Shown piece after piece: positions 8,849 through 17,006 of a stretch of DNA of 64,000 nt. A model generated the notes under the pieces. It did no database searches and was not told the DNA's origin. It worked only from the letters and a program-made list of their open reading frames with translations. Positions within the stretch are counted from its first letter, which is position 1; the number at the start of each line of letters is the position of its first letter. The stretch is from positions 62,001 to 126,000 of the forward strand of contig NZ_FNGA01000002.1 of NCBI RefSeq assembly GCF_900101105.1, in the 5' to 3' direction. The translations under genes were made by a program, and so were the position numbers. This DNA is from Maridesulfovibrio ferrireducens (GTDB lineage Bacteria > Desulfobacterota > Desulfovibrionia > Desulfovibrionales > Desulfovibrionaceae).

Positions 8849-10909
8849 ATGATTTATCCCGGTGGTTACAAGTTAAGAGAAAAAGAAGGAAAGGATATTC
8901 CAATCAATGTTCGCCTGTACAAGAATTCGTTGCCTCCCGAAGACATTTTGGAAATGATGTACGATGTGATGCCGAACTCAATTCTTGAAGGGCCGGAAGA
9001 AATGGACAGCCCATATTATTGTCTCAAAGAATTTCCAGCACATGAACGCATGTATCCAAGCATGATGTCCCCTGAACGTAGAGCTTTGTGGGAACGTAAG
9101 CTAAGAGAGATGGAATACGAAAAAGAATATCTTAAGAAAACCAAGCGTAATCTCCACGCTAAGTTTATTTCTCAAAATCCAGAACTGCCACTTGTTAAAG
9201 ATTTGAGAAACACTCAATACGGGCAGGAATTGCTTGCAGAAGTCGCAAGAAATCAGCCGCGACAACCCGAAACAGGCACAGGAGAAAACATTCGTGATGA
9301 ACAGAAAAGGGATTCAGTGGATGTTGAAGCAGTCGAAGCATACCAAACAAAATCGTTCTTGATTCCGGATTCGGAAGAAGAGTTTTCGCTACTCGCCACC
9401 GAACGAGATGATAATGGCAGAATCATATACACAGGCATCGTTCTCGATCCAGAACCGATTGAGCGTGAATATGAATATGACAACGGCGGTAGACTCAGCA
9501 AAGTCCTCTGCGACAACGCTGTCATCGAACATTATCAGTACGGTAAAAACGGTGAACGTTTATTCGCGGAAACTCGGCAGACAAAACCAAGATTGTTTAA
9601 GTACGGCCAAAACATGCAACTCCTGCAAGCTGGCGAAGTAAAATATATGTACGACAACCAGGGCCGTATGATCATGAAAACTGATCTCGGACAGGTGACG
9701 AGATACTCGTACCTTGAATCCGACCCGCTCCACGAAGTACATCTGCCGGACGGACGAAGAATCGAATATACCTCAGATCCTCTGGGGCGGAGAATTGCGA
9801 AATCTATCAATGGTAAAGCTGTTGAAAAATATCTTTGGCAGGATTTGACTACGCTGATCGCCGTGACAGACGGGGAAGGATTAAACCCAAAAGTATTTTC
9901 CTATAATGAAGAAGGCGATCCCGTCAGCATGACTTTTGAAGGATGCACCTTTCTTTTTGCTACAAATCAAGTCGGGACTATCTTCATGGTTGCGGACGAA
10001 AGAGGTTATGATGTAAAGCGAATTATATATGATTCGTTTGGGAATGTATTACTCGATAGCGGAGTCAGTCTGGATGTATGCCTCGGATTCGCCGCGGGAC
10101 TGATAGACAAAGATACCGGACTCGTACATTTGGGATATCGTGAATACGACCCTACCATCGGCAGGTTCGTAACTCCCGACCCAATCGGTTTAGCTGGCGG
10201 GGATGTGGATGTTTATGGCTACTGCCTCGATGATCCGATTAATTTTCATGACCGGACGGGGCTGGCTGGGGAGAGTGAGGAGTTGGATATTGAGGAAAAT
10301 AAACACGAACAATTACAACGGAACAAGGCTTTTGTGCGCGGACATTCGACTGACACTCCGAGTCATAAGGTTCATGAAAAGGAAGAAGGATTTTCATCCA
10401 GAGTTGGAAATGGCCTTGTGAAGACAGTAAAAGAAACCGGGCGAGCTTTAGGGAAAATAGGCAGCCTTGCTGGCGAAGCTGGAGTTGAACTCGTCGGAGA
10501 AGCTTTAGACGAGACACACAAAATTGTCAGTCCAATTACTCATCCTGAGACCAAGAAAAAAGCTGCAACGTATGGCAAAAAAGTAATTCTTGGCGAAACC
10601 TCCTTGGGTCAGGAGTTGACTGAATCAATTAAAGACTCTTGGAACAATATGGTTGAAAAAGGAAAAGAAACTGAAAAACATCAGGATGAAGTAAATCATA
10701 AAGTTTTTTCAAGTAAATGGAGTGATTTATACAGCAAAAACTCTACGTTACGTAAGCAGAGGGCAAAGGCTATTCAGGAGGCCGTAAGTCCTTCACTGAA
10801 AGAGGTTGCTAAGGCTTATTTGGATACTCCTGATGACAGGATGTCGATTGCAATTCCATACCTAAAAAAAGTGAAAAAAGTAATTAAACGCAGTCGGGTT
10901 AATAAATAA
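8849..10909 (+). CDS. Short RHS-repeat protein with unique C-terminal region (candidate polymorphic toxin)
   Basis: 686 residues. Residues 1-200 are a charged, non-secreted-looking N-terminus with no signal peptide, PAAR or membrane segment. Residues about 205-470 carry YD/RHS repeats (for example EYEYDNGGRLSKV, YDSFGNVLLDSG) and the RHS core end LGYREYDPTIGRF, then DPIGLAGG with D444. The terminal motif that is normally DPxGL reads DRTGL (D468), so Pro is Arg. Residues about 473-686 are a Lys/Glu-rich tail of unknown fold, the place where RHS proteins carry a toxin domain. ATG 8849 has GGAGA six bases upstream; an earlier TTG at 8813 overlaps a purine tract and is less likely. Two small AT-rich membrane-protein genes follow, consistent with immunity genes. 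Toxin activity is inference only. Confidence 0.75.
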   Translation: MIYPGGYKLREKEGKDIPINVRLYKNSLPPEDILEMMYDVMPNSILEGPEEMDSPYYCLKEFPAHERMYPSMMSPERRALWERKLREMEYEKEYLKKTKRNLHAKFISQNPELPLVKDLRNTQYGQELLAEVARNQPRQPETGTGENIRDEQKRDSVDVEAVEAYQTKSFLIPDSEEEFSLLATERDDNGRIIYTGIVLDPEPIEREYEYDNGGRLSKVLCDNAVIEHYQYGKNGERLFAETRQTKPRLFKYGQNMQLLQAGEVKYMYDNQGRMIMKTDLGQVTRYSYLESDPLHEVHLPDGRRIEYTSDPLGRRIAKSINGKAVEKYLWQDLTTLIAVTDGEGLNPKVFSYNEEGDPVSMTFEGCTFLFATNQVGTIFMVADERGYDVKRIIYDSFGNVLLDSGVSLDVCLGFAAGLIDKDTGLVHLGYREYDPTIGRFVTPDPIGLAGGDVDVYGYCLDDPINFHDRTGLAGESEELDIEENKHEQLQRNKAFVRGHSTDTPSHKVHEKEEGFSSRVGNGLVKTVKETGRALGKIGSLAGEAGVELVGEALDETHKIVSPITHPETKKKAATYGKKVILGETSLGQELTESIKDSWNNMVEKGKETEKHQDEVNHKVFSSKWSDLYSKNSTLRKQRAKAIQEAVSPSLKEVAKAYLDTPDDRMSIAIPYLKKVKKVIKRSRVNK

Positions 10910-10916
10910 AATTAAT

Positions 10917-11663
10917 ATGGAGATGGATACTGTTGAAAGAGTGTCCATCTCCATAGTGGAGTATTTAGTGTCAAAAATATCATTGTATTTTTTTGCTGTC
11001 GTAAAACAAAATATATATTGTTTTATGATTCTTTTTATCTATTCAGTATTTAGATTTAAAAATTTGGAAGAATGGTATAGTCATTTAATGTTTTCTATTG
11101 TTGTATTTTCTTTAGTCTTAAGTTTAATTAGAGACGTAAAGAGATCGTATGACTTGTTGTGTTTTTTAAAAAAAATAATTCTTTTTTTTGTTATTATGCT
11201 TGTTTTAGCAAAAACAACTTTATGGTTAGCTTCTTTAGTTGACAATCTTTTTGATATGGTACGAATACTTCTCGGCGATATGTTAATTTCATCAAATACT
11301 TCTTTTGATTATGACACTTTTTTTTATGTCCTCTCAAGTCTTACTGCTAAATCATTTCTTTTCGCATTGTGTGCTTCAATCATTTATATGGCTACAATAC
11401 TTCCGCTATCAAAAGTTAAGTTTTATCCTATGTCATTTAAGTCTTTTTTGATTAATTTTGGGGTTCTGTTTGCAATTAATAGCCTTTTCCTCTTCTTATG
11501 GAACATTTCATATTCTAAGCAAATGTACGATCTATTATTATATTCAGGCGCAATTAATGAAGTTGTAAACATTTTTCTTGTTCTTGCTATAGGACGGATT
11601 ACTTATGAGGAATACTGTAAAAAACATTATGAACGTGATGATGTAGTTAACACTAAAACTTAA
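10917..11663 (+). CDS. AT-rich multipass membrane protein, candidate immunity protein
   Basis: Not recognised as a known family. Up to 248 residues with about five to six hydrophobic helices (for example around residues 20-45, 55-70, 85-110, 140-165, 180-200, 215-230) and a charged C-terminus ending DDVVNTKT. Codon use is strikingly AT-rich compared with all housekeeping genes nearby, which suggests transfer. ATG 10917 has no ribosome site and lies inside a hairpin; GTG 10968 with GGAG six bases upstream (231 residues) is a good alternative start. It lies directly behind the RHS tail, the usual place of an immunity gene. If so, the toxin would be expected to act at or near the membrane, but this is inference. 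Confidence 0.6.
   Translation: MEMDTVERVSISIVEYLVSKISLYFFAVVKQNIYCFMILFIYSVFRFKNLEEWYSHLMFSIVVFSLVLSLIRDVKRSYDLLCFLKKIILFFVIMLVLAKTTLWLASLVDNLFDMVRILLGDMLISSNTSFDYDTFFYVLSSLTAKSFLFALCASIIYMATILPLSKVKFYPMSFKSFLINFGVLFAINSLFLFLWNISYSKQMYDLLLYSGAINEVVNIFLVLAIGRITYEEYCKKHYERDDVVNTKT
10919..10952 (+). repeat. Inverted repeat at the RHS/membrane-protein junction
   Basis: GGAGATGGATAC (10919-10930) and GTGTCCATCTCC (10941-10952) can form an 11-12 bp stem with a ten-base loop, nine bases after the RHS stop. No T-run follows. It would sequester the first ATG of the downstream gene at 10917 and may be an expression control or a recombination junction. Confidence 0.6.
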
Positions 11664-11679
11664 ATATTTGGCCGCCTTG

Positions 11680-11808
11680 ATGAGAAAAATAAGTGGACCA
11701 TTGACAACTGTTTCAAGTGCGGGGCAAGTCATTGAGAATGTGGAACAATTATATACGGAAGCTAAAGGCAAAATTAATGCTCCAAAAAATAAAAAGAATA
11801 AACGTTAA
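11680..11808 (+). other. 42-codon ORF, possible remnant of an orphan RHS C-terminus
   Basis: ATG 11680 to TAA 11808 encodes a short basic peptide beginning MRKISGPLTTVSSAGQVIEN and ending KNKKNKR. The frame is open back to a stop at 11644. It overlaps the start of the next gene in another frame. Its position, between two possible immunity genes, is where displaced toxin tips are found in RHS loci. It has no similarity that I can see to the present RHS tail. It could also be a non-coding stretch. Confidence 0.3.
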
Positions 11809-12169
11809 AAAAATACCTTGGGGAAAAGTTCTCGTAATTGCTTATGCTCTGATAATTATTTTGGGGGCATGGCCTACAAAGATCCCTTATTATATTAAAG
11901 GTCATGAAGTTGGTCCACTTGGACGATGGGCATTAGTTACATTTGGCTTCTTTATTTTAGGATGTGTTTTTTTCTATAAACCGTCTAAAAAAAGAAAAAT
12001 GTTTACTAAACAGGAGAAGTCAATTTGTCCTATGTGTGAAAAAGTTTTTATGCTTGGACAAGCTCCCAAAGACCAGAATTGCCCTAAGTGTACTTATCCA
12101 CTGGAACCCCTGAAAGGTTTCTATGATCGACATCCCGAATTAAAAGATATTAAGAGTGAGAATAATTAA
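11777..12169 (+). CDS. Small membrane protein with C-terminal zinc ribbon
   Basis: 130 residues, no known family. A basic N-terminus is followed by two hydrophobic helices (about 16-34 and 50-68), then a soluble tail with CPMC and CPKC separated by 14 residues, which looks like a small zinc ribbon. ATG 11777 is chosen because AAAGG lies just upstream; a GTG at 11717 would add 20 residues overlapping the preceding small ORF. It ends the AT-rich island before a bidirectional terminator. It may be a second immunity protein or an unrelated accessory gene. Confidence 0.6.
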   Translation: MLQKIKRINVKKIPWGKVLVIAYALIIILGAWPTKIPYYIKGHEVGPLGRWALVTFGFFILGCVFFYKPSKKRKMFTKQEKSICPMCEKVFMLGQAPKDQNCPKCTYPLEPLKGFYDRHPELKDIKSENN

Positions 12170-12193
12170 CCGGCGGCAGATTCATCAACAAAC

Positions 12194-12231
12194 AAACGCC
12201 CCGCACTGATAACAGTACGGGGCGTTTTAAC
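12194..12231. terminator. Bidirectional terminator between the RHS island and feoB
   Basis: AAACGCCCCG (12194-12203) pairs with CGGGGCGTTT (12218-12227). T-rich tracts flank it on both strands, and the genes on either side converge. Confidence 0.85.
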
Positions 12232-12251
12232 ACTTAATATAATCAGCTTAC

Positions 12252-14435
12252 TTAATACCCTAGTAAAGTTCCAACCTGATAAATCAGAACCGATAGCGAA
12301 TAACCAAATCCAAGCGAACCGAATACTGAGAACAGTCCCCACTTCCAGTTTGTCTCTCTAATGATTACCGCAACCGTTACCATACACGGCACATAAACCA
12401 GCATGAAGATGAATACCGACCAGATAACCGCTGGAGTCCATGCTGGATCAGCTGCAATTTTCTGACTCAAAGTGGTTGCATCATCAGGATCTTCTTCACC
12501 CAGAGAATAGGCAGTGGACATGGTGGAGACAAAAACCTCTTTCGCGGCAAATGCGCCGATAAAAGATATATTTGCCTGCCATGGGAAGCCCGCAAGATTC
12601 GTTACCGGAGATATAGCGTTGCTCATGCGTCCGGCATATGAGGTTTTAAGAGCTTCCTCACCTTTTAAATAATCAATAGCACTCAACTTTTTATCAAGCT
12701 GCACCTGTTTCTGATATTCAGATCCATCCCAATTTTTACTTTCAACAGTAACCTGTGCACGCTGCGCTTCATAGGCATCAACCCTTTCAGCAGTAAGCTG
12801 AGGAAAAGTCATCAATGCCCACATCAGGATTGAAATAGCGAGAATTACAGTCCCTGCTTTCTTGATATACTGCCAGACTCTATCCCATGTATGAATAGCA
12901 ACACCGTGGATAGTTGGAAGTCTGTAAGGCGGAAGTTCCATTACAAATGGAGTGGATTCCCCTCTTAAGGCCGTCCAGCGCAAAAGTCTGCCGACACAAA
13001 GAGCTAAGGCCCATGAGATAAGCACTAAAAAGAACATCACAGATGTTGCGGACTCAGGGTAAAAGGCACTGACCAGCATAATATAAGCTGTAGCCTTAGC
13101 ACCGCAAATCATAAATGGAGCAGTCAGGATTGTCGCGATTCTTTCTTTAGGACTCCGTAATGTACGGCAAGTCATAACAGCCGGAACAGCGCAACCACCG
13201 GGAAGTCCACCCGCCATAATAAATGGCATGATCGACATTCCGTGCAAACCGAACATACGAAAAACTCTATCTACCATGTACGCAACACGGGCCATGTATC
13301 CGAGATCTTCTAAGAAAACGAGCATCGCAAACATGATCAGAATAAGCGGCGTAAAGCCCATAACAGCCCCGACTCCGTCAATTACGCCGGACACGAGCAT
13401 GGATTTCAATAATCCGTCAGGCAACACTGCCGAGACAGTAGAGGACAACCAGCCGAAGGCATCTTCAACCCAACCCTGCGGATAAGCCCCGAAGGTGAAT
13501 GTTACGTAAAACATTGCATACATGGCACCGATCATAATGATCGGTCCCAAAAATCTATGAGTCAGAACGGTATCAACCTTGTCAGAAAAATCGAATCGAA
13601 GGTTATCTTCCCGGCTGATAACGCCCTGCTTAAGAATAGAATTGATAAACCCGTAACGATAGTCGGCAAGAATAGCTTCAGGATAAGTGTTTAGAGTTTT
13701 TTGGACATGGTCCGAAACTCTTTTAACAATCGCTTGCAACTGTTCCGCCAATACTCCGGCCTTACGCCCGTTCTTGATAACAATTTCATCTTCTTCAAGG
13801 TATTTAACCGCCAGCCAATGCGGGTCATAACGATCAGTCATGAACTCATTTTCTTTGATCAATGCTGTCATTTCTTCAATTGCAGGATCAAGATCATGAC
13901 CATATGAAATATTTACGGGGGTCCATTTGCCTTTAGTCTTATCGGCCACCTGTTGCACAGCCTGCATCAATTCATCTGTACCGAGACCACGACGGGCAAC
14001 GCATTCGATAACAGGGACACCCATAAGCTTGGAAAGCTTTTTAGAATCTATACGGATTCCCTTTTTCTTGACCTCGTCCATCATGTTAAGGCCGAGAACA
14101 ACAGGAACACCTATCTCCATGAACTGGACAGCCAGATAAAGACTTCTTTCCAGAGATGTTGCATCAAGCATGTTGATAACAACATCGGGCTTTTCATCTA
14201 CAATAACATTTCTGGCAACAACTTCTTCCATTGAATAAGAAGTTAAAGAATAGGTTCCGGGCAAGTCTACCAGACGTATCGAAACACCATCTTTAGTATA
14301 ATTCCCTTCGGTCCGGTCAACAGTTATGCCGGGATAATTACCGACTCGGGCTGTAGAACCGGTTAAAGCATTAAACATTGTGCTTTTACCGCAGTTAGGC
14401 TGCCCTGAAACTGCTACAAAAAATTTATCACTCAT
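12252..14435 (-). CDS. feoB: Ferrous iron transport protein B
   Basis: Main Fe(II) importer of the inner membrane. 727 residues. The N-terminal G domain has GQPNCGKST (residues 11-19), a G3 DLPGTYSL near 57-64 and NMMDE for G4, followed by the helical GDI domain. From about residue 285 come the two Gate domains with about ten membrane helices, including GGLPGGCAVPAVMTCRTL with a Cys that lines the proposed pore. A charged loop of about 60 residues (near 550-610, rich in E/K/Q) interrupts the last helices. It starts three bases after the feoA stop with GAGGAA upstream. No feoC is seen. Confidence 0.97.
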   Translation of the reverse strand: MSDKFFVAVSGQPNCGKSTMFNALTGSTARVGNYPGITVDRTEGNYTKDGVSIRLVDLPGTYSLTSYSMEEVVARNVIVDEKPDVVINMLDATSLERSLYLAVQFMEIGVPVVLGLNMMDEVKKKGIRIDSKKLSKLMGVPVIECVARRGLGTDELMQAVQQVADKTKGKWTPVNISYGHDLDPAIEEMTALIKENEFMTDRYDPHWLAVKYLEEDEIVIKNGRKAGVLAEQLQAIVKRVSDHVQKTLNTYPEAILADYRYGFINSILKQGVISREDNLRFDFSDKVDTVLTHRFLGPIIMIGAMYAMFYVTFTFGAYPQGWVEDAFGWLSSTVSAVLPDGLLKSMLVSGVIDGVGAVMGFTPLILIMFAMLVFLEDLGYMARVAYMVDRVFRMFGLHGMSIMPFIMAGGLPGGCAVPAVMTCRTLRSPKERIATILTAPFMICGAKATAYIMLVSAFYPESATSVMFFLVLISWALALCVGRLLRWTALRGESTPFVMELPPYRLPTIHGVAIHTWDRVWQYIKKAGTVILAISILMWALMTFPQLTAERVDAYEAQRAQVTVESKNWDGSEYQKQVQLDKKLSAIDYLKGEEALKTSYAGRMSNAISPVTNLAGFPWQANISFIGAFAAKEVFVSTMSTAYSLGEEDPDDATTLSQKIAADPAWTPAVIWSVFIFMLVYVPCMVTVAVIIRETNWKWGLFSVFGSLGFGYSLSVLIYQVGTLLGY

Positions 14436-14438
14436 ATA

Positions 14439-14672
14439 TTATTCCTCTACTTTAACGGTAATAAAATCAGCTTCATTATTCCGAAGAGTCAGAGTAAAAC
14501 CTTTCATACGAAGTGCAACAGGGTCTTTAAGCGGAGCGCGTCCCACAATTCTGAACTCCGTTCCGGGAATCAGCCCCATATCTCTTATCCTGCGCCCCAA
14601 TTCGCCACTTACATTAACAGAAACAACTACACCCTTCTGATCTTTAGTCATCGACCTAAGTGAAACTGACAT
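14439..14672 (-). CDS. feoA: Ferrous iron transport protein A
   Basis: 77-residue SH3-like cytosolic partner of FeoB. It has the family core GELGRRIRDMGLIPGTEFRIVGRAPLKDP. ATG 14670-14672 is chosen since GAGGG lies six bases upstream; an earlier TTG is inside the ribosome-site region. It is the first gene of feoAB. A-rich sequence upstream (14700-14715) resembles, weakly, a Fur-type site. Confidence 0.95.
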   Translation of the reverse strand: MSVSLRSMTKDQKGVVVSVNVSGELGRRIRDMGLIPGTEFRIVGRAPLKDPVALRMKGFTLTLRNNEADFITVKVEE

Positions 14673-14699
14673 AAACTTCCCTCTCAATATATATGACCT

Positions 14700-14725
14700 T
14701 GATTTTCATTTTCAACATTATCAAA
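14700..14725 (-). promoter_or_regulatory. Weak Fur-like operator upstream of feoA
   Basis: The minus strand reads TGATAATGTTGAAAATGAAA and then ATCA. It contains GATAAT and TGAAAAT half-site-like words, 30 bp before feoA. The match to a full Fur palindrome is poor, so this rests mainly on the expected iron control of feoAB. Confidence 0.25.
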
Positions 14726-14993
14726 TCCGTTTTTTTCTTTGCGACATCCTGTCTAGACTTGATGCTTATTGAAAGTCAATCTCAAATAGAAAGTATACTC
14801 AAAATAAGTGTATTTTTTGTTTACAGCTAAAAACAAGAACTCTGCTCTTTTTTTCGATTTTCGATTGCATTAATATTCTTTTTTGTGGTGGATTACGTTT
14901 AATAAAACCTTTAACATATCGGACTCAAACTCTAATTTTATTATCTAAGTGAACAGACTATACACTACCAACCTTCTGACCACCAAATATATA

Positions 14994-16202
14994 ATGACAA
15001 AACTATTCCCATATGAAGATTTACGCGAGTATGCCAAAGTTCTGATCGGAGCGCTTGAGCTTCAATTAAAAAGCCCGTTTAAAAATCGGGACATCATTAT
15101 CATAAAATATGACAACCCTGCCACTCCGCTTGCAGAAGCTCTCTTTGCCCTTTTGATCGAAAAACACCTGCATCCGGTTATGGAAACAGCTCTGACACCT
15201 GCCATGAAAGCCGAACTATATATAAACTCAAGCTACGGTCAACTGACATTCTTCCCGCCCGGTAAAACAGAGCTGTATGACACTGCCCGCGGAGTTATCA
15301 GAATTCATGCACCGGAAGAAGTCGGTGCAATGGCTGAAATTGACCCCCTGTCAATAATGGCTAATAAAAAAGCTTCAAACGAATTCAGACAGCGTCTTGA
15401 AAAAAGAAAAATATACGGATCACTGGCATGGACTGAATGTGTTTACCCGACACAGGCTTTAGCGGACAAAGCAGGATTTTCTTTGGAAGAATACACAACC
15501 AAGCTAATGCGAGCCTGCTATTTAAACATGCCGTCTCCTGCTCAGGAATGGAAGAAAATTTCAGAAAAAACATCCGAAATAGCCCTCTGGTTAAGCTCAA
15601 TGGATATCAAAACGATTCGAATACAGTCAGAATTATGTGATTTATATTTTTCTCCGGGAGCAAACAGGCAATGGCAGGGATCGAACGGCGGCAATATTCC
15701 CAGTTATGAAGTATACATATCTCCGGACTGCCGCACCGTAAACGGATATTATTTTGCAGACCTCCCTTCATTATATATGGATCGAATGGTATACGGAGTT
15801 CATCTCGAATTCTCAGATGGAATTGCTGTCAGAGCAACTGCCATGGGCGGAGAAAAATTCTTGCTGGATCAATTACGCGCGGACGGCGGAGCAAGACGTG
15901 TCGGCGAATTCTCTCTAACCGACTCAAGCTTTTCCAGAGTAGATCACTTCATGTCTCAAACTATTTTAGATGAAAACTTCGGAGGAGAATTTGGAAGCTG
16001 CCATATTGCCCTTGGCCAATCACTGCTTGAAACTTTCTCCGGTCCACCTGAAATGCTTGATAAACCATTTATGGACGCACTTGGATTCAATACATCCAAC
16101 ACACATTGGGATCTTGTAAATACTGAAGAGAAGATCATTGTTGCAAATTTAGCTGACGGAAAGCGAAAAGTCATATATGAAAATGGAGTATTCAAAATTT
16201 AA
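14994..16202 (+). CDS. M29-family aminopeptidase
   Basis: Metal-dependent aminopeptidase of the AmpS/PepS (M29) family, cytosolic, 402 residues, close to the usual 400-410. The C-terminal metal site is visible: a Glu in the RVGEFSL segment, HIALGQSL, and NTHWDLVN with the conserved His-x-Asp. The N-terminus EDLREYAKVLIGALELQL matches the family opening. ATG 14994 is preferred over GTG 14949 because homologous sequence begins here, although neither has a good ribosome site. It stands alone between feoA (divergent) and grpE. Confidence 0.88.
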   Translation: MTKLFPYEDLREYAKVLIGALELQLKSPFKNRDIIIIKYDNPATPLAEALFALLIEKHLHPVMETALTPAMKAELYINSSYGQLTFFPPGKTELYDTARGVIRIHAPEEVGAMAEIDPLSIMANKKASNEFRQRLEKRKIYGSLAWTECVYPTQALADKAGFSLEEYTTKLMRACYLNMPSPAQEWKKISEKTSEIALWLSSMDIKTIRIQSELCDLYFSPGANRQWQGSNGGNIPSYEVYISPDCRTVNGYYFADLPSLYMDRMVYGVHLEFSDGIAVRATAMGGEKFLLDQLRADGGARRVGEFSLTDSSFSRVDHFMSQTILDENFGGEFGSCHIALGQSLLETFSGPPEMLDKPFMDALGFNTSNTHWDLVNTEEKIIVANLADGKRKVIYENGVFKI

Positions 16203-16287
16203 AAATCACGATTGAACACAAAAAAGTAACATATGAATCCATCGGAGATGTTGACAAGCCTATCGAGATGCTTATTTCTCTAATTAC

Positions 16288-16323
16288 GCGGTCTGACAGA
16301 CCTTTTCAAGGTTTGCAGACCGC
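16288..16323 (+). promoter_or_regulatory. Stem-loop upstream of grpE
   Basis: GCGGTCTG (16288-16295) pairs with CAGACCGC (16316-16323); inside, ACCTT and AAGGT pair around TTC, giving one long hairpin. No T-run follows. It lies 23 bp before the grpE start, so it may be a leader element rather than a terminator of the peptidase gene. Confidence 0.5.
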
Positions 16324-16346
16324 TAATTCATGTCACTGGAGAATCC

Positions 16347-16919
16347 ATGCCTGGAAAAAAAGATAATTTAGAAATGAACGAAGAAGAAAATGTCGCTCCT
16401 GAAGCTGATGAAGCTGCTGCAAATGAGATGACTTTGAGCGAAGACGAGCTGAAAGCCCTTTGTCTAGAACATATCTGCTCAACATGCGATGTGATGGAAC
16501 AAGCCAAAGAAGATCGCTTAAGAGCTATGGCCGACAGTGAAAATTTCAAGAAAAGACTTTCCCGCGAAACCGATGAACTTAAAAAATTCGCTGCGGAAAA
16601 TATCCTTTCGGATTTACTTCCCATTCTCGATAACCTTGATCTGGCTCTTAATCATGCAAAAGATTTAGAAGCATGCAAGGATTTCGTAATGGGTGTAGAT
16701 ATGACTAGAAAACTTTTTCTGGAAACCCTTAGCAGACACGGTCTCGAAGCGGTTGGAAAGCCCGGTGAAGATTTTGATCCGAACTTTCATGAAGCAATGG
16801 GAATGGCTCAAGTTGCAGAACTTGCGGACGGCTCGGTCGCTCAAGTAATGCAACGAGGATATGTTCTGAAAGGCAGAATAATCCGTCCTGCGAAAGTCAT
16901 GGTTAATAAATTAACCTAA
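16347..16919 (+). CDS. grpE: Nucleotide exchange factor GrpE
   Basis: Releases ADP from DnaK. 190 residues: an acidic N-terminus, a long dimerising helix (about 45-105) containing RLRAMADSENFKKRLSRE, and the C-terminal beta domain with GEDFDPNFHEAMGMAQ and the final VLKGRIIRPAKVMV typical of GrpE. ATG 16347 has GGAG upstream. It precedes dnaK by 87 bp. No hrcA gene and no CIRCE element are visible here. Confidence 0.97.
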   Translation: MPGKKDNLEMNEEENVAPEADEAAANEMTLSEDELKALCLEHICSTCDVMEQAKEDRLRAMADSENFKKRLSRETDELKKFAAENILSDLLPILDNLDLALNHAKDLEACKDFVMGVDMTRKLFLETLSRHGLEAVGKPGEDFDPNFHEAMGMAQVAELADGSVAQVMQRGYVLKGRIIRPAKVMVNKLT

Positions 16920-17006
16920 TTAAATGCATTTGCATCTTTACAAGTGATATTTAGACATTAATTGATAAAGCAAACAAAATGAATTCTTATCAGGAGGAAT
17001 TAATAT

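Noticed and set aside
10260-12170. Insertion sequence or prophage as the origin of the AT-rich island
   Set aside because: No transposase, integrase, terminal repeats or tRNA attachment site seen; only composition supports transfer.
14688-14948. Firm Fur box before feoA
   Set aside because: Only half-site-like words, poor palindrome; kept as low-confidence feature.
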